From NCBI GenBank assembly GCA_965657135.1, contig CBFHNF010000023.1, positions 1 to 29,125 on the forward strand: 29,125 nt of DNA, in the 5' to 3' direction. Below are positions 15,762 through 24,728 of this stretch, piece after piece; the first letter of the stretch is position 1; the number at the start of each line of letters is the position of its first letter. This stretch comes from HIMB11 sp965657135 (lineage in GTDB: Bacteria; Pseudomonadota; Alphaproteobacteria; Rhodobacterales; Rhodobacteraceae). Under the pieces are notes generated by a model. The model saw nothing but the letters and a program-made list of their open reading frames with translations. It did no database searches and was not told the origin of the DNA. The position numbers and the translations under genes are program-made.

Positions 15762-16448
15762 ATGTCAATTTGGAAACGCATAACAGAAGCGCTTGCCGCA
15801 CTTGCGCAGGGTGAAGGGCTTTCGGCCGTTTTCGAAAAATTGCGCACCCCACCCGAACGTACGATTGGATTTACAATTGCGGTCATTGCTTTGGGTGCAA
15901 AGATGGCCAAGGCTGACGGGCTTGTCACACGCGATGAGGTAACTGCCTTTCGTCAAGTGTTTCACATTCCCGAATCTGAAACACGAAATGCGGCGCGTGT
16001 TTTCGACCTAGCCCGCCGGGATGTTGCGGGGTTTGATATTTATGCGGCACGCATTCGGGATATGTTTGGGGCAGGGCATCAAGCGCTGGTGGACCTATTA
16101 GAGGGTTTATTTCATATCGCGGTTGCAGACGGAACCTATCACCCAAATGAAAATGTATTTCTAAAACAGGTCGCCGAGATTTTTGGCGTTCCCTCACGTG
16201 ATTTTGCCAATATGCGCGCCCGTTACGTTCCAGATCAAAATCCCGATCCTTATTGCGTACTGGGGTTGGATCCACAGTCAGATTTAGGCACCGTTCGACA
16301 GGCGTGGCGTGCGCTGGTTCGCGAATATCATCCTGACCGTATGATCGCGCGGGGCCTACCAGAAGAGGCGATGAAACTTGCCGAGAAACGGCTCATCCAA
16401 GCAAATTGGGCCTATGAGGAAATACGAAGCTCACAGACGCAGGGATAA
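15762..16448 (+). CDS. DjlA-like protein (TerB domain plus C-terminal J domain)
   Basis: The product has 228 residues. A TerB-like helical domain fills about 30-155, with the paired acidic helices AKMAKADGLVTRDEV and FHIAVADGTYHPNE. A J domain follows at about 162-225 and keeps the HPD tripeptide (190-192, within REYHPDRMIARGLP), so it should stimulate an Hsp70 ATPase. E. coli DjlA has the same domain order plus an N-terminal membrane anchor; here no membrane segment precedes the TerB domain, so the protein is probably cytoplasmic. The ATG at 15762 follows the acetyltransferase stop by 24 bases without a strong ribosome binding site (AGGA, 15751-15754). Confidence 0.9.
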   Translation: MSIWKRITEALAALAQGEGLSAVFEKLRTPPERTIGFTIAVIALGAKMAKADGLVTRDEVTAFRQVFHIPESETRNAARVFDLARRDVAGFDIYAARIRDMFGAGHQALVDLLEGLFHIAVADGTYHPNENVFLKQVAEIFGVPSRDFANMRARYVPDQNPDPYCVLGLDPQSDLGTVRQAWRALVREYHPDRMIARGLPEEAMKLAEKRLIQANWAYEEIRSSQTQG

Positions 16449-16841
16449 AAGCCTTTCGCGGATATTTCTGCGATTTGACGATGTGTTTAAATGTCGATTT
16501 TCTCACTAAACCACCAAACGGTTTGAGTGTGACACAGGCATTTATAAGCAGCGAACGCCTTTCCGTTCCCCACTTAAGGTCTGCCTATAGGAACTGCGTT
16601 TAAGAGGCGCGGAAGAAGCATCGTGTTCAACACCCGATTCGACAAAATTAGGGCTAAATTGTGACAATTGGCAGTTCTATCCTATGAATTATGGCTAGAT
16701 TTAGTCAGTTTTTGACATAAATAAGGCCGAATTGGGACGCATTGTTTCCGCAACATGAATAAAAATGGCGATTTAGTTGTATTAAGTAATCCAAAAGGGT
16801 AATTTATTTGACGGTGGCTATATTTAGTTAGGTATAGGTTA
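16449..16841. other. intergenic region without a recognised gene
   Basis: The 393 bases between the DjlA-like and RTX genes contain no supported gene and no tRNA. A perfect -35-like TTGACA occurs at 16712-16717, but no -10 box follows at 15-19 bases. Another TTGACG at 16808-16813 is too close to the RTX start to act as its promoter. I see no clear terminator for the upstream gene. A regulatory region for the RTX gene is the likeliest content. Confidence 0.45.
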
Positions 16842-17411
16842 ATGCTTGCACTTGCGTTTTTGCTGCCAGTGGCAGTTGGGTGGGGAATTTATGAAATTTT
16901 TTCGCCCGAAGATGATAATTCGAAGTCTGCTAACGATGAATATATAGGTACAGAAGATCCAAATAATCTTGATGGGCGTGCTGGTAACGACACGCTCAAT
17001 GGTCTGGAAGGTAAAGACACCCTTGACTGCGGATATGGGAATGACGTCATCGATGGTGCCGATACGCTCTATGGCGGTCCTGGAGATGACGTGTTGCACA
17101 TTGCATCAGATGATCTTGCATATGATGGCGAGGGATCTGATGAATTTAATGTTCACACAAGCCAGATGCTAGTGTCTGCATGCGTGCCTGTCATCGAATT
17201 TTTTGAACCAACCGAGGATAGAATTGTTATTACTTACGACCCTACTGCATTCTCGGGCACTCCTCCAGTCACATACACGGTATCTGCAGATCAAGTGGTT
17301 GTGAATTTAAACGGTTCTGCAGTGGCGACGCTACCAGGATCCTATACTGAGGCGCAAATTGCCTCACAGGTCAGTTTGCAGCAACAAAACCCTACACTAG
17401 TGACAAGCTAG
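16842..17411 (+). CDS. small membrane-anchored RTX calcium-binding protein
   Basis: The product has 189 residues. An N-terminal hydrophobic helix (residues 1-20, LALAFLLPVAVGWGIYEIF) may anchor it in the membrane or act as a signal. It is followed by about four RTX nonapeptide repeats (45-100): GRAGNDTLN, GLEGKDTLD, CGYGNDVID, then an incomplete GADTLY and GGPGDDVLH. Such repeats bind calcium and fold into a beta-roll. The remaining 90 residues form an acidic beta-rich domain I cannot name. One repeat looks shortened, as if four residues were lost. There is no clear ribosome binding site. The 3' end overlaps the ppx gene on the other strand by 20 bases. Confidence 0.75.
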   Translation: MLALAFLLPVAVGWGIYEIFSPEDDNSKSANDEYIGTEDPNNLDGRAGNDTLNGLEGKDTLDCGYGNDVIDGADTLYGGPGDDVLHIASDDLAYDGEGSDEFNVHTSQMLVSACVPVIEFFEPTEDRIVITYDPTAFSGTPPVTYTVSADQVVVNLNGSAVATLPGSYTEAQIASQVSLQQQNPTLVTS

Positions 17412-18933
17412 TCGTTGCATCCAACGTCGTAGCAAGAGAGTGCAACCTTGCTTCGCAGACCTCTCCATAGAGGTCTGCGTTTTCTTGGCTGAGTTCTAAA
17501 GCCAAATGACGTGTTTTAGGATTCCATTTCAATGCGGCACGTTTTTTGTTGTCTTTTACCCACAACATGGCGCCAATACGCATTGCTTTGCCCAAAATTT
17601 CGGCCTGCTCCATTTCTTCATTACTAAGGAGAGGAAACAAATCTGAATAGGATGACCCCTCGCGTTTGTTCCTATACCGATGAAGTAGTGAAACGCCTAA
17701 AAAGACCCGTTCCCAATGTTTAAGTCCGCCCAAGTTCGAGCGTGTTGCCGTTTCAAAGCACAAATTAGCGCGAAAATCGGGATGCGCGCGCCAGCTGACA
17801 TCATGTAACAAACACGCCGCGCGAATGATCCGTTGAAAATCGCTTTCAGCATCTGAAAACAAAGGAAGCACAAAATCGTACAATCGGTCACCAAATCCGG
17901 GCACACGCGCGTCCTTTTCTTCAATGAACCGACTGGCTGCCAATAATGGGTCTGCCGCGCGCATTTCATCAGGCATGACTTCATAAAGCATACCTTCACG
18001 AATGCCATAGCTTGATATCGCAATGTCGGCAGGGTTGAATTCTTTCAATAGTCGATCCAAAACCTCCGCGGCATATGGAACCAAGGCCATCCTGTTTTGC
18101 GACACTCCACATGACAAGCGCAAGTCCTCGTGCTCCTCGTTTGCCAAATAGTCGATCGTCGCGCGTACTGAGGCGCTGTTCATTCTGTATTCATGTAACA
18201 CATGCAGTGGATAGCCTCGGCGATGCATGTCAATCCGGGCTAACGCGCGCCAAGATCCCCCAACCAGAAATAAACGATTGTGCTGTGGTCCCATTTGTTT
18301 GGCCAAAGACTTTACAGTCGCTTTGATTTCTTTTGCGCGCGCTTTTTCGCCGCCCTTAATCTCCTTTAATTGTAGCGGGCCCAAATTTGAAGTCAGACAT
18401 TTCCCCACAACACCGCCCGAAATTTCGGCCAGTTCCATTGATGAACCGCCAATGTCGCAGACCAATCCGTACGACCCTGGCCAACCCAGCAAAACACCCT
18501 GAGCAGATAGGCGCGCTTCTTCTTCTCCATTCACTATGGAAATGTGTTGTCCCGTTAGGTCTAACACCTCTTTGCAAAAGGCTTTTCCATCCTTCGCATC
18601 ACGTACCGCTGCAGTGGCGACAGCATTCAATTTTGGAACGTCCATTGCACGCGCCATTTGAACAAACCGCGCAATTGCTGCCAATGCACGTTGCCGCCCT
18701 TTCGGGTTCAGGATGCCTGTTTCAGACAGACCTGCGCCGAGTTCACACATGACTTTTTCATTGAAAAAATAAGCAGGTGAACGTGCAGCGCCATCAAATA
18801 CCACCATTCTGACCGAGTTTGAGCCGACATCAATAACGCCCACTCTGGACAAGCCCGTTTCTGGCTGAGTGGGGTCTATGATCCCATCCATTTGTGTCCA
18901 GCGTTTTGACGCTTCTTTTTGCTCTGATGACAT
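17392..18933 (-). CDS. ppx: exopolyphosphatase / Ppx-GppA family
   Basis: The product of 513 residues hydrolyses terminal phosphates of polyphosphate or, as a GppA-type enzyme, pppGpp. The actin-like ATPase fold shows its phosphate motifs: GVIDVGSNSVRMVVFD (32-47), GEEEARLSAQG (136-146) and CDIGGSSMELAEI (159-171). A C-terminal HD-type helical domain follows with CLLHDVSW and later HRYRNKREG. Length is typical for the long alphaproteobacterial form. A weak GAGAG ribosome binding site lies before the ATG at 18933. The gene is the third of a minus-strand set with the AI-2E permease and hdaA, 57 bases after hdaA. Confidence 0.93.
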   Translation of the reverse strand: MSSEQKEASKRWTQMDGIIDPTQPETGLSRVGVIDVGSNSVRMVVFDGAARSPAYFFNEKVMCELGAGLSETGILNPKGRQRALAAIARFVQMARAMDVPKLNAVATAAVRDAKDGKAFCKEVLDLTGQHISIVNGEEEARLSAQGVLLGWPGSYGLVCDIGGSSMELAEISGGVVGKCLTSNLGPLQLKEIKGGEKARAKEIKATVKSLAKQMGPQHNRLFLVGGSWRALARIDMHRRGYPLHVLHEYRMNSASVRATIDYLANEEHEDLRLSCGVSQNRMALVPYAAEVLDRLLKEFNPADIAISSYGIREGMLYEVMPDEMRAADPLLAASRFIEEKDARVPGFGDRLYDFVLPLFSDAESDFQRIIRAACLLHDVSWRAHPDFRANLCFETATRSNLGGLKHWERVFLGVSLLHRYRNKREGSSYSDLFPLLSNEEMEQAEILGKAMRIGAMLWVKDNKKRAALKWNPKTRHLALELSQENADLYGEVCEARLHSLATTLDATTSLSLV

Positions 18934-18990
18934 GTATAGCTCTCTCTTTGTCGTTCTGTCTTAAATCAGCATTTCTTTGTGATGCAACAA

Positions 18991-19668
18991 TCAATCGCCA
19001 GTCATATCATCAATAATCGTTCCAATAAAATTACGTGTGATTGCACGTTTGCGTGACAATGCAGCCCGATCAATGTGTTCAACAGCTGATTGTGCGGCAT
19101 CATAGGAACGTTCTAGGCGCAGCAACAGATAAGGGAATACATCTGGCGGTGGGAACAATTGACGATCCGCAAACAGTTTTGCAAGCAATGCCTGAAACAA
19201 TACATCATCGGGCATGTCCAAACGCGCGGTGCGCGTTCCTGCCACCCGTGAGGCTAAATCGGGCAGGGCAAAGCGCCATGTGGCACTATCTCCGCACCCT
19301 GTCATCAACAAAGAGTTTCCATTTGCAAGGCAAAGGTTATGAAGATGAAACAACGCTGTTTCTTGGGTTTGATCACCAAGGACGCTGGGGATATCATCAA
19401 TCACCAAATCCTGTGCCGCGCATGTTGAAACCATTTGTTCTGTAATGTCAGCGGCGGCGACAACTGTTGCGCCGCGCTGCGCCGCCCAAACATTTGCAAG
19501 ATGGGTTTTACCCGAACCCTTTGGTCCAATCAGCAACTGTTTGTTTTGGGGCCAGTTTTGATAGTCTTCTACCATCGCTAGCGCCAAAGCATTGCACTGC
19601 GCAACGAAAAAATCGCCGCGTTCCAACGCAGGGCGCGTTGGTAGATCAAAAATCAATTGCTCGGACAT
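18991..19668 (-). CDS. hdaA: HdaA, DnaA-related replication regulator
   Basis: This 225-residue protein resembles the AAA+ core of DnaA and matches the Hda/HdaA family. Hda proteins act with the DNA-loaded sliding clamp to stimulate ATP hydrolysis by DnaA, which prevents re-initiation of replication. Visible features are the N-terminal clamp-binding motif QLIFDLP (4-10), Walker A GPKGSGKTH (48-56) and Walker B LVIDDIP (88-94); the DNA-binding domain of DnaA is absent, as expected. AGAGG at 19678-19674 is the ribosome binding site and touches the AI-2E stop codon, nine bases upstream, so the two are in one operon. Confidence 0.93.
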   Translation of the reverse strand: MSEQLIFDLPTRPALERGDFFVAQCNALALAMVEDYQNWPQNKQLLIGPKGSGKTHLANVWAAQRGATVVAAADITEQMVSTCAAQDLVIDDIPSVLGDQTQETALFHLHNLCLANGNSLLMTGCGDSATWRFALPDLASRVAGTRTARLDMPDDVLFQALLAKLFADRQLFPPPDVFPYLLLRLERSYDAAQSAVEHIDRAALSRKRAITRNFIGTIIDDMTGD

Positions 19669-19677
19669 TCGTGCCTC

Positions 19678-20769
19678 TTATTCTTTTCCGTTTAGTCCAC
19701 GGTAAAGTTGGCTGTCTAAATACTGTGAGGTGAGGAAGCGCGCAAGTACCCCTAGTGTTGCTGCCAACGGAACGGCAATCAACATCCCAATAAAACCGAA
19801 CAAGGCGCCAAATACGCTGAGTGCGAGCAACAGCCAAACTGGGTGCAATCCGACGGAATTGCCCACTAGTTTCGGCGTAAGGTAATTTCCTTCAATCATT
19901 TGTCCTGCGAAAAAGATGCCGGCCACAATTGTCAGCGATGTCCAATCGCCCCAAAACTGGAACAACCCCAGCCCAAGCGCCAATGCACCACCAACCAATG
20001 CACCTACGTAGGGAATGAAGGTGACGAGCCCAGCAATCAGCCCTACGACAAGTCCAAAGTTTAATCCAACCGCCATCAGCGCCGCGGCATAATAAATTCC
20101 CAAGATTAGGCAGACGCTGCCCATACCGCGCACAAATGCTGATAGGGTCTCATCAATTTCACCGCACAAACGACGGACAACAGGTGCGTGATCGCGCGGC
20201 AACAACTCGTTAATACGTGCAACCATGTTATCCCAATCTAGCAGCAGATATACGGCCACAATGGGCGCAATAACAAACAGCATTGCAATGTTCACAATCG
20301 ATCCAGCAGATGTAACCAATGCACCAAATAACTGAGTTCCAAAGTTTTGGAAAAATGCAGCGGCGCGGTTACCGATAAAGCTACCGATTTTCTGTAACGA
20401 TTCGACCAGATCAAACTGTTCGCTCAATCGACTAGGCAGTATGGATCTAATTATCGCCTCAATCGATGCAACGCGTTCGGGGTTAATTGTGAGCTCAAGC
20501 AATCCTTGGATTTGGTTTGACAAAACGACAATGGCTAACAAGGCCGTGGGCAAAATGATTAACAACAATCCGATAAAAATGATTGCCGTCGCAGAAATGC
20601 GTGAAAAGCCATAGGCCTCTAACCGATCGGCAACAGGATCCAAGAAATAGGCAACAGCTGCACCCAACACAAACGGAAGTAAAATATCCCCAAGATACCA
20701 AAGCATCAGCGTCAAAACGACTGCGCCGATGCCCCAATATGTTGCCTGTTTTTCGATTGGTAATGCCAT
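19678..20769 (-). CDS. AI-2E family (PerM-like) transporter
   Basis: The product of 363 residues has about eight membrane helices with a hydrophilic segment in the middle, the layout of the AI-2E/PerM family (PF01594). The first helices contain VLTLMLWYLGDILLPFVLG and AYFLDPVADRLE, and the second half has the typical GLVTFIPYVGALVGGALALG and MIEGNYLTPKLVG. Family members have been tied to autoinducer-2 export or to sodium/proton antiport; in this group the function is open. ATG at 20769 has AGGGA seven bases upstream. It is the first gene of the set with hdaA and ppx. Confidence 0.93.
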   Translation of the reverse strand: MALPIEKQATYWGIGAVVLTLMLWYLGDILLPFVLGAAVAYFLDPVADRLEAYGFSRISATAIIFIGLLLIILPTALLAIVVLSNQIQGLLELTINPERVASIEAIIRSILPSRLSEQFDLVESLQKIGSFIGNRAAAFFQNFGTQLFGALVTSAGSIVNIAMLFVIAPIVAVYLLLDWDNMVARINELLPRDHAPVVRRLCGEIDETLSAFVRGMGSVCLILGIYYAAALMAVGLNFGLVVGLIAGLVTFIPYVGALVGGALALGLGLFQFWGDWTSLTIVAGIFFAGQMIEGNYLTPKLVGNSVGLHPVWLLLALSVFGALFGFIGMLIAVPLAATLGVLARFLTSQYLDSQLYRGLNGKE

Positions 20770-20865
20770 TTTGAATCCCTTATTTCCCCTAACATCGGAA
20801 AGTGTGGCGTTTGTTTCAAGAGGGAAAACGCGCCTTGGGCTTGTGTGGGGTCATTTGGGAGGTTA

Positions 20866-20901
20866 ATGAAAGGCACGAAAACAACAAACCTATGGGGTTG
20901 A
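20866..20901 (+). CDS. possible 11-codon leader frame before proS
   Basis: An ATG at 20866 preceded by GGGAGG (20857-20862) opens the frame MKGTKTTNLWG and stops with TGA at 20899-20901, two bases before the proS ATG at 20904. The purine-rich box is the strongest in the region but its spacing of three bases is short. It has no proline codons, so attenuation by proline supply is unlikely. Translational coupling to proS is possible; chance is also possible. Confidence 0.3.
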   Translation: MKGTKTTNLWG

Positions 20902-20903
20902 AT

Positions 20904-22241
20904 ATGCGCCTGTCACGTTATTTCCTGCCAGTTCTCAAGGAAAATCCAGCCGAAGCCCAAATTGTGAGCCATCGTTTGATGTTGCGCGCGGGTATGATCA
21001 AGCAGGCGAGCGCTGGCATTTATTCTTGGCTGCCTCTCGGGTTCAAAGTTTTGCGCAAATTGGAAAATATCATCCATGAGGAGCAATTGCGTGCGGGGCA
21101 CTTGCCCATTCAAATGCCAATTTTACAGGGTGCAGATTTGTGGCGTGAAAGTGGGCGTTATGATGCCTATGGAGCAGAAATGCTGCGGATGAAAGATCGT
21201 CATGATCGCGATATGTTGTTCACACCAACAGCTGAAGAATTGGTCACAGATATTTTCCGTTCGCACGTTGGATCCTACAAAGATTTGCCGATGACACTGT
21301 ATCAAATTCAGTGGAAATTCCGTGACGAAATTCGCCCGCGTTTTGGTGTAATGCGGGGACGCGAATTTTATATGAAAGATGGCTATAACTTTGATCTCAC
21401 CAAAGAGGATGCGCTGCATGCTTATAATCGCCATTTGGTCAGTTATTTGCGCACCTATGAACGCATGGGACTTCAGGCGATTCCAATGCGTGCGGATAGT
21501 GGCCCGATTGGGGGCGATGATACGCATGAATTCCTTGTTTTGGCTGACACGGGCGAGTCAGAAGTGTTCTATGACAGCAAGGTGACTGACCTAAGCTTTG
21601 GGGATCGCGAAATTGATTATGATGATCGCGCCGCATGTCAGGGTGTTTTGGATGAATTTACATCGCTTTATGCGCGTACAGATGAAACCCATGATGAAGC
21701 CATCTTTAATCAAATCCCAGAGGAACGCCGCCGCGTCGCGCGGGGCATCGAAGTTGGCCAAATTTTCTATTTCGGAACCAAATATTCTGAATCTATGAAT
21801 GCAATGGTTCAAGACGCGGAGGGCAATAATGTTCCTGTTCATATGGGCAGCCATGGGATCGGTGTATCGCGATTGATCGGTGCGTTGATCGAGGCAAATC
21901 ATGATGATAACGGAATTATCTGGCCCGAGGGTGTAACGCCGTTCCATTGTGGTATCGTTAACCTGAAACAGGGTGATGAAGAGGCAGATGCCGCATGTGA
22001 CAGTCTTTATAAATCCCTTATCACGCTAGGGCTTGATCCACTTTATGATGATCGCAAAGAACGGGCAGGTGGCAAGTTCGCGACAATGGATCTGATCGGT
22101 TTACCTTGGCGCATTACGGTTGGACCGCGTGGTTTGAAAAATGGTGTTGTAGAAGTCACAAGTCGGCGAACAGGTGAAAGTGAGGAAATGACACCCGAGC
22201 AGGCTGTACAGAAAATTCACAGCATTTATTCGACCGTTTGA
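20904..22241 (+). CDS. proS: prolyl-tRNA synthetase (short form)
   Basis: This 445-residue class II synthetase charges tRNA-Pro with proline. It starts MRLSRYFLPVLKENPAEA, the usual start of the alphaproteobacterial short form. Class II motifs are present: motif 1 around LPLGFKVLRKLENII, motif 2 at FRDEIRPRFGVMRGREF, and motif 3 with HGIGVSRLIGALIE. The editing (INS) domain between motifs 2 and 3 of long-form enzymes is absent and the length fits the short form. The anticodon-binding domain follows to the C-terminus. ATG 20904 is preferred over in-frame starts upstream (20892, 20802) by family length; GGGG at 20894-20897 is its modest ribosome binding site. A separate editing protein elsewhere would be expected. 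Confidence 0.94.
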   Translation: MRLSRYFLPVLKENPAEAQIVSHRLMLRAGMIKQASAGIYSWLPLGFKVLRKLENIIHEEQLRAGHLPIQMPILQGADLWRESGRYDAYGAEMLRMKDRHDRDMLFTPTAEELVTDIFRSHVGSYKDLPMTLYQIQWKFRDEIRPRFGVMRGREFYMKDGYNFDLTKEDALHAYNRHLVSYLRTYERMGLQAIPMRADSGPIGGDDTHEFLVLADTGESEVFYDSKVTDLSFGDREIDYDDRAACQGVLDEFTSLYARTDETHDEAIFNQIPEERRRVARGIEVGQIFYFGTKYSESMNAMVQDAEGNNVPVHMGSHGIGVSRLIGALIEANHDDNGIIWPEGVTPFHCGIVNLKQGDEEADAACDSLYKSLITLGLDPLYDDRKERAGGKFATMDLIGLPWRITVGPRGLKNGVVEVTSRRTGESEEMTPEQAVQKIHSIYSTV

Positions 22242-22251
22242 GCATTTAGGG

Positions 22252-23289
22252 TTACCCGAAATTTGGATGACTCCAGCTGACCCAACGGCCGTGAAAATCG
22301 GCCCGACCCACATTGTAAACAGTACTTTTCGGCCAGATCTGTAACGTCAGTTTCGCACCCTCAAACGTGTCGTCGGCTTCCATTGACATATACGCCAAGG
22401 GACGAGTGTTCGTTGCTGTTTTCCCAGCATCATTAAGTGTTTTTATAATCTTTTCTTTGCTCTCTTGAGGGAAATACTGCAACGCGATTGTATGAAATAC
22501 GAAATGCAGTGTTTGATCAGGTTGCGCCATAAGTCGGTTGGGTAACCATTGCGATGCATCCCCTTTATCGACAGAGGTAATTTGATGCGGAGCAATCGAT
22601 TTAATTCGGTCTAATCGATCGCATTGATCCGCCCAAGTGTATGAAAGCAAGCGCAAATAATCAGAACGATCCATGGGATCAAGCGGGTTGATGTCGACGC
22701 CCGCGCGATCTGTAATGTGCATTGGTTGCTGGGCCGGAATAAGTCCCATCCACTCTGGAGAGAGGGTTAAGATTGGCTTGCTGGCATGCTGTAAATTTCG
22801 CCCCATATCCAATGAATATCTATCGAGCAGCAAATTAAACCCTGCGCTCGCGCCCAATTCACTAATCATCACAGGCAGTGGGTAGCGCGCTAAACAGGAA
22901 TTTAGTCCTGCAATAATCGGGGCTGCGCGTCGCACCTCATTTGTCTGTGGCGGAGATGTTAGCCATTCGCGAATAAACTGTTCATGGCTGTTAATGGCAC
23001 TGAAGACAGCGTTGCTCAGCGCTTCATCCGAGGCAGGGTGAGGAGGGTAGACCTCAACGAGGCTATGATTGATTTTTTCCAATACAAGTGCGTGCAGCGC
23101 AGCCCCCAGTCGAAGGGGTAATACTCCGGCAGTAATTCCCGGATTTTGATTGCATTCACAAAATAACTTCACACAGGTGGGATGCTCGGCATATTGCTGC
23201 GCGATCAATCGCATCAACCTTGACATAAAGGGCGATCCCAAAGTCGCGCAAACTCGGGCTTGTTCTAAAAAAACCGTTTCAAAGCTCAC
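22252..23289 (-). CDS. DUF2332 family protein
   Basis: The product has 345 residues and matches the DUF2332 pattern: FLEQARVCATLGSPFMSRLM at the N-terminus, VYPPHPASDEAL, ISELGASAGFNLLLDRY in the middle and HFVFHTIALQYFP towards the C-terminus. The ELGASAGFNLL segment resembles the glycine-rich nucleotide loop of Rossmann-type methyltransferases, which is my inference; no function is established. The start is GTG at 23289, overlapping the pth stop in a GTGA arrangement, so the two are co-transcribed. The gene converges with proS, 10 bases apart, with no terminator visible between them. Confidence 0.85.
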   Translation of the reverse strand: MSFETVFLEQARVCATLGSPFMSRLMRLIAQQYAEHPTCVKLFCECNQNPGITAGVLPLRLGAALHALVLEKINHSLVEVYPPHPASDEALSNAVFSAINSHEQFIREWLTSPPQTNEVRRAAPIIAGLNSCLARYPLPVMISELGASAGFNLLLDRYSLDMGRNLQHASKPILTLSPEWMGLIPAQQPMHITDRAGVDINPLDPMDRSDYLRLLSYTWADQCDRLDRIKSIAPHQITSVDKGDASQWLPNRLMAQPDQTLHFVFHTIALQYFPQESKEKIIKTLNDAGKTATNTRPLAYMSMEADDTFEGAKLTLQIWPKSTVYNVGRADFHGRWVSWSHPNFG

Positions 23290-23969
23290 TTAAATTTCTC
23301 AATCAACTTTTGGATTGCTGAACGATCATCCGTTCTCTCAGCTTGAGAACCTTTAAGTTGTTTGTCAATTTCGGTGTTTTCTTTTTGCGTGTTGTTGACT
23401 TTAGGTTGTCTTTGTAACGCGACTGCGTTCATGAAACCGGCGTTATCCCCTTGCGCCAGTTTTGCGGCGCCTTGTGCAATCCCACGCATCATGTCGTTTA
23501 ACCAATCCTGGTCCGCCTTTGCAAAATCACCCAGAACATAGGGCGCAACGCGATCCTTGTGACCCGGATGCCCGATCCCCAAGCGAATGCGCTGGTAATC
23601 TGGGCCAAGGTGTTGATGAATAGAGCGCAACCCATTGTGGCCAGCATGGCCGCCGCCCATTTTAACACGACATTTACCCGGTGCGATATCCAGTTCATCA
23701 TGAAACACAGTGATATCATTTGGATGCAGTTTGTAAAAGCGCATCGCCTCTCCGACTGATTGGCCAGAAAGGTTCATGTAGGTTTGCGGTTTGAGCAAAA
23801 TGACTTTTTGGCCCTCTAGCACTCCTTCACACATATCCGCCTGAAATTTGTTGCGCCAGGGTGAAAAGCCATTGGCATCTGCGATTTGATCAAGCGCCAT
23901 GAAACCGATGTTGTGGCGGTTATTTTCATATTTTCCGCCAGGATTGCCAAGCCCCACAAACAATAACAT
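23286..23969 (-). CDS. pth: peptidyl-tRNA hydrolase
   Basis: This 227-residue enzyme frees tRNA from peptidyl-tRNAs that drop off the ribosome. The start MLLFVGLGNPGGKYENNRHN contains the conserved Asn and the catalytic His of NRHNIGF; KPQTYMNLSG, FHDELDIAPG and GGGHAGHNGLRSI are the other family blocks. About 40 extra residues rich in Lys, Gln and Glu form a C-terminal tail, common in alphaproteobacteria. The ATG at 23969 is preferred by family start and by GAGAGG upstream; the frame extends 16 codons to a TTG. It is downstream of rplY, but a terminator lies between them. Confidence 0.95.
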   Translation of the reverse strand: MLLFVGLGNPGGKYENNRHNIGFMALDQIADANGFSPWRNKFQADMCEGVLEGQKVILLKPQTYMNLSGQSVGEAMRFYKLHPNDITVFHDELDIAPGKCRVKMGGGHAGHNGLRSIHQHLGPDYQRIRLGIGHPGHKDRVAPYVLGDFAKADQDWLNDMMRGIAQGAAKLAQGDNAGFMNAVALQRQPKVNNTQKENTEIDKQLKGSQAERTDDRSAIQKLIEKFK

Positions 23970-24028
23970 TTTTGCCTCTCTCGTCTTTTGCTCTTCATAC
24001 CGTGGCGGAGAGATCAAGGCAATTGCAC

Positions 24029-24055
24029 AAAAAAACGGGGCCCTGTTGGACCCCG
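24029..24055 (-). terminator. terminator of rplY
   Basis: On the minus strand CGGGGTCC (24055-24048), loop AACA and GGGCCCCG (24043-24036) form an 8-bp stem with one mismatch, followed by seven T residues (24035-24029). It separates rplY from pth. Confidence 0.88.
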
Positions 24056-24079
24056 CCCGTCTTGGTTTGAAGCGCAGAA

Positions 24080-24706
24080 TTATTCTTCTGCTGCTTCACC
24101 TTCTTCGCCGGCATCTTCGTCGTCGCTAGAAGATAGTCCAGAAGGCGCTGAGATATTGGCAATCACAAAGTCACGATCGATTGTCGGTTTCGCTCCTGCT
24201 GGTAGTTCAACTGAGGAAATTGTCACTGTATCGCCGATTTGCAAACCAGCAAGATCAACGGTGATCTTTTCAGGAATGTCGCCTGCAGTTACAACCAATT
24301 CAACTTCTGGACGGACAACTGTCAACATGCCGCCACGCTTAATGCCTGGTGCCGCTTCTTCGTTGAGGAATTCAACAGGAATGAACAAGTTGATTTTTGA
24401 TGTGCGACGTAGGCGCATTAGGTCAAAGTGAATTGGAAGGTCTTTGACAACATCACGTTGAACATCGCGGCAGATGACACGCACGTCATCATGACCTTCG
24501 ACTTGTAGGTTGAACAATGTTGACAAAAAGCGGCCTGCTTTCAGACGCTTTAGCAATTCGTTGAATGGAACCTCGATTGCAAGCGGATCAGTACCGCCAC
24601 CATAAACAATACCAGGTACCATATTGTCGCGACGTGCCTGACGAGCGGCGCCCTTGCCTGTCCCCGTACGCGCAGATGCGACTAGATTTGGAATTTCACC
24701 AGCCAT
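24080..24706 (-). CDS. rplY: 50S ribosomal protein L25/Ctc
   Basis: The product has 208 residues, the long two-domain L25/Ctc form that binds 5S rRNA. The N-terminal L25 domain has ARTGTGKGAARQARRDNMVPGIVYGGG-like composition and the C-terminal beta domain has VELVVTAGDIPEKITVDLAG. An acidic tail of about 20 residues rich in Glu, Asp and Ala ends the protein, as is usual in this group. AGGAGA (24718-24713) gives a good ribosome binding site. A hairpin lies in the leader just upstream, and a strong terminator follows the gene. Confidence 0.96.
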   Translation of the reverse strand: MAGEIPNLVASARTGTGKGAARQARRDNMVPGIVYGGGTDPLAIEVPFNELLKRLKAGRFLSTLFNLQVEGHDDVRVICRDVQRDVVKDLPIHFDLMRLRRTSKINLFIPVEFLNEEAAPGIKRGGMLTVVRPEVELVVTAGDIPEKITVDLAGLQIGDTVTISSVELPAGAKPTIDRDFVIANISAPSGLSSSDDEDAGEEGEAAEE

Positions 24707-24728
24707 GATTTATCTCCTAAGTAATGGC

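Noticed and set aside
16712..16740. Perfect -35 box TTGACA as promoter of the RTX gene
   Set aside because: No -10-like sequence occurs at a usable distance, so I do not call a promoter.
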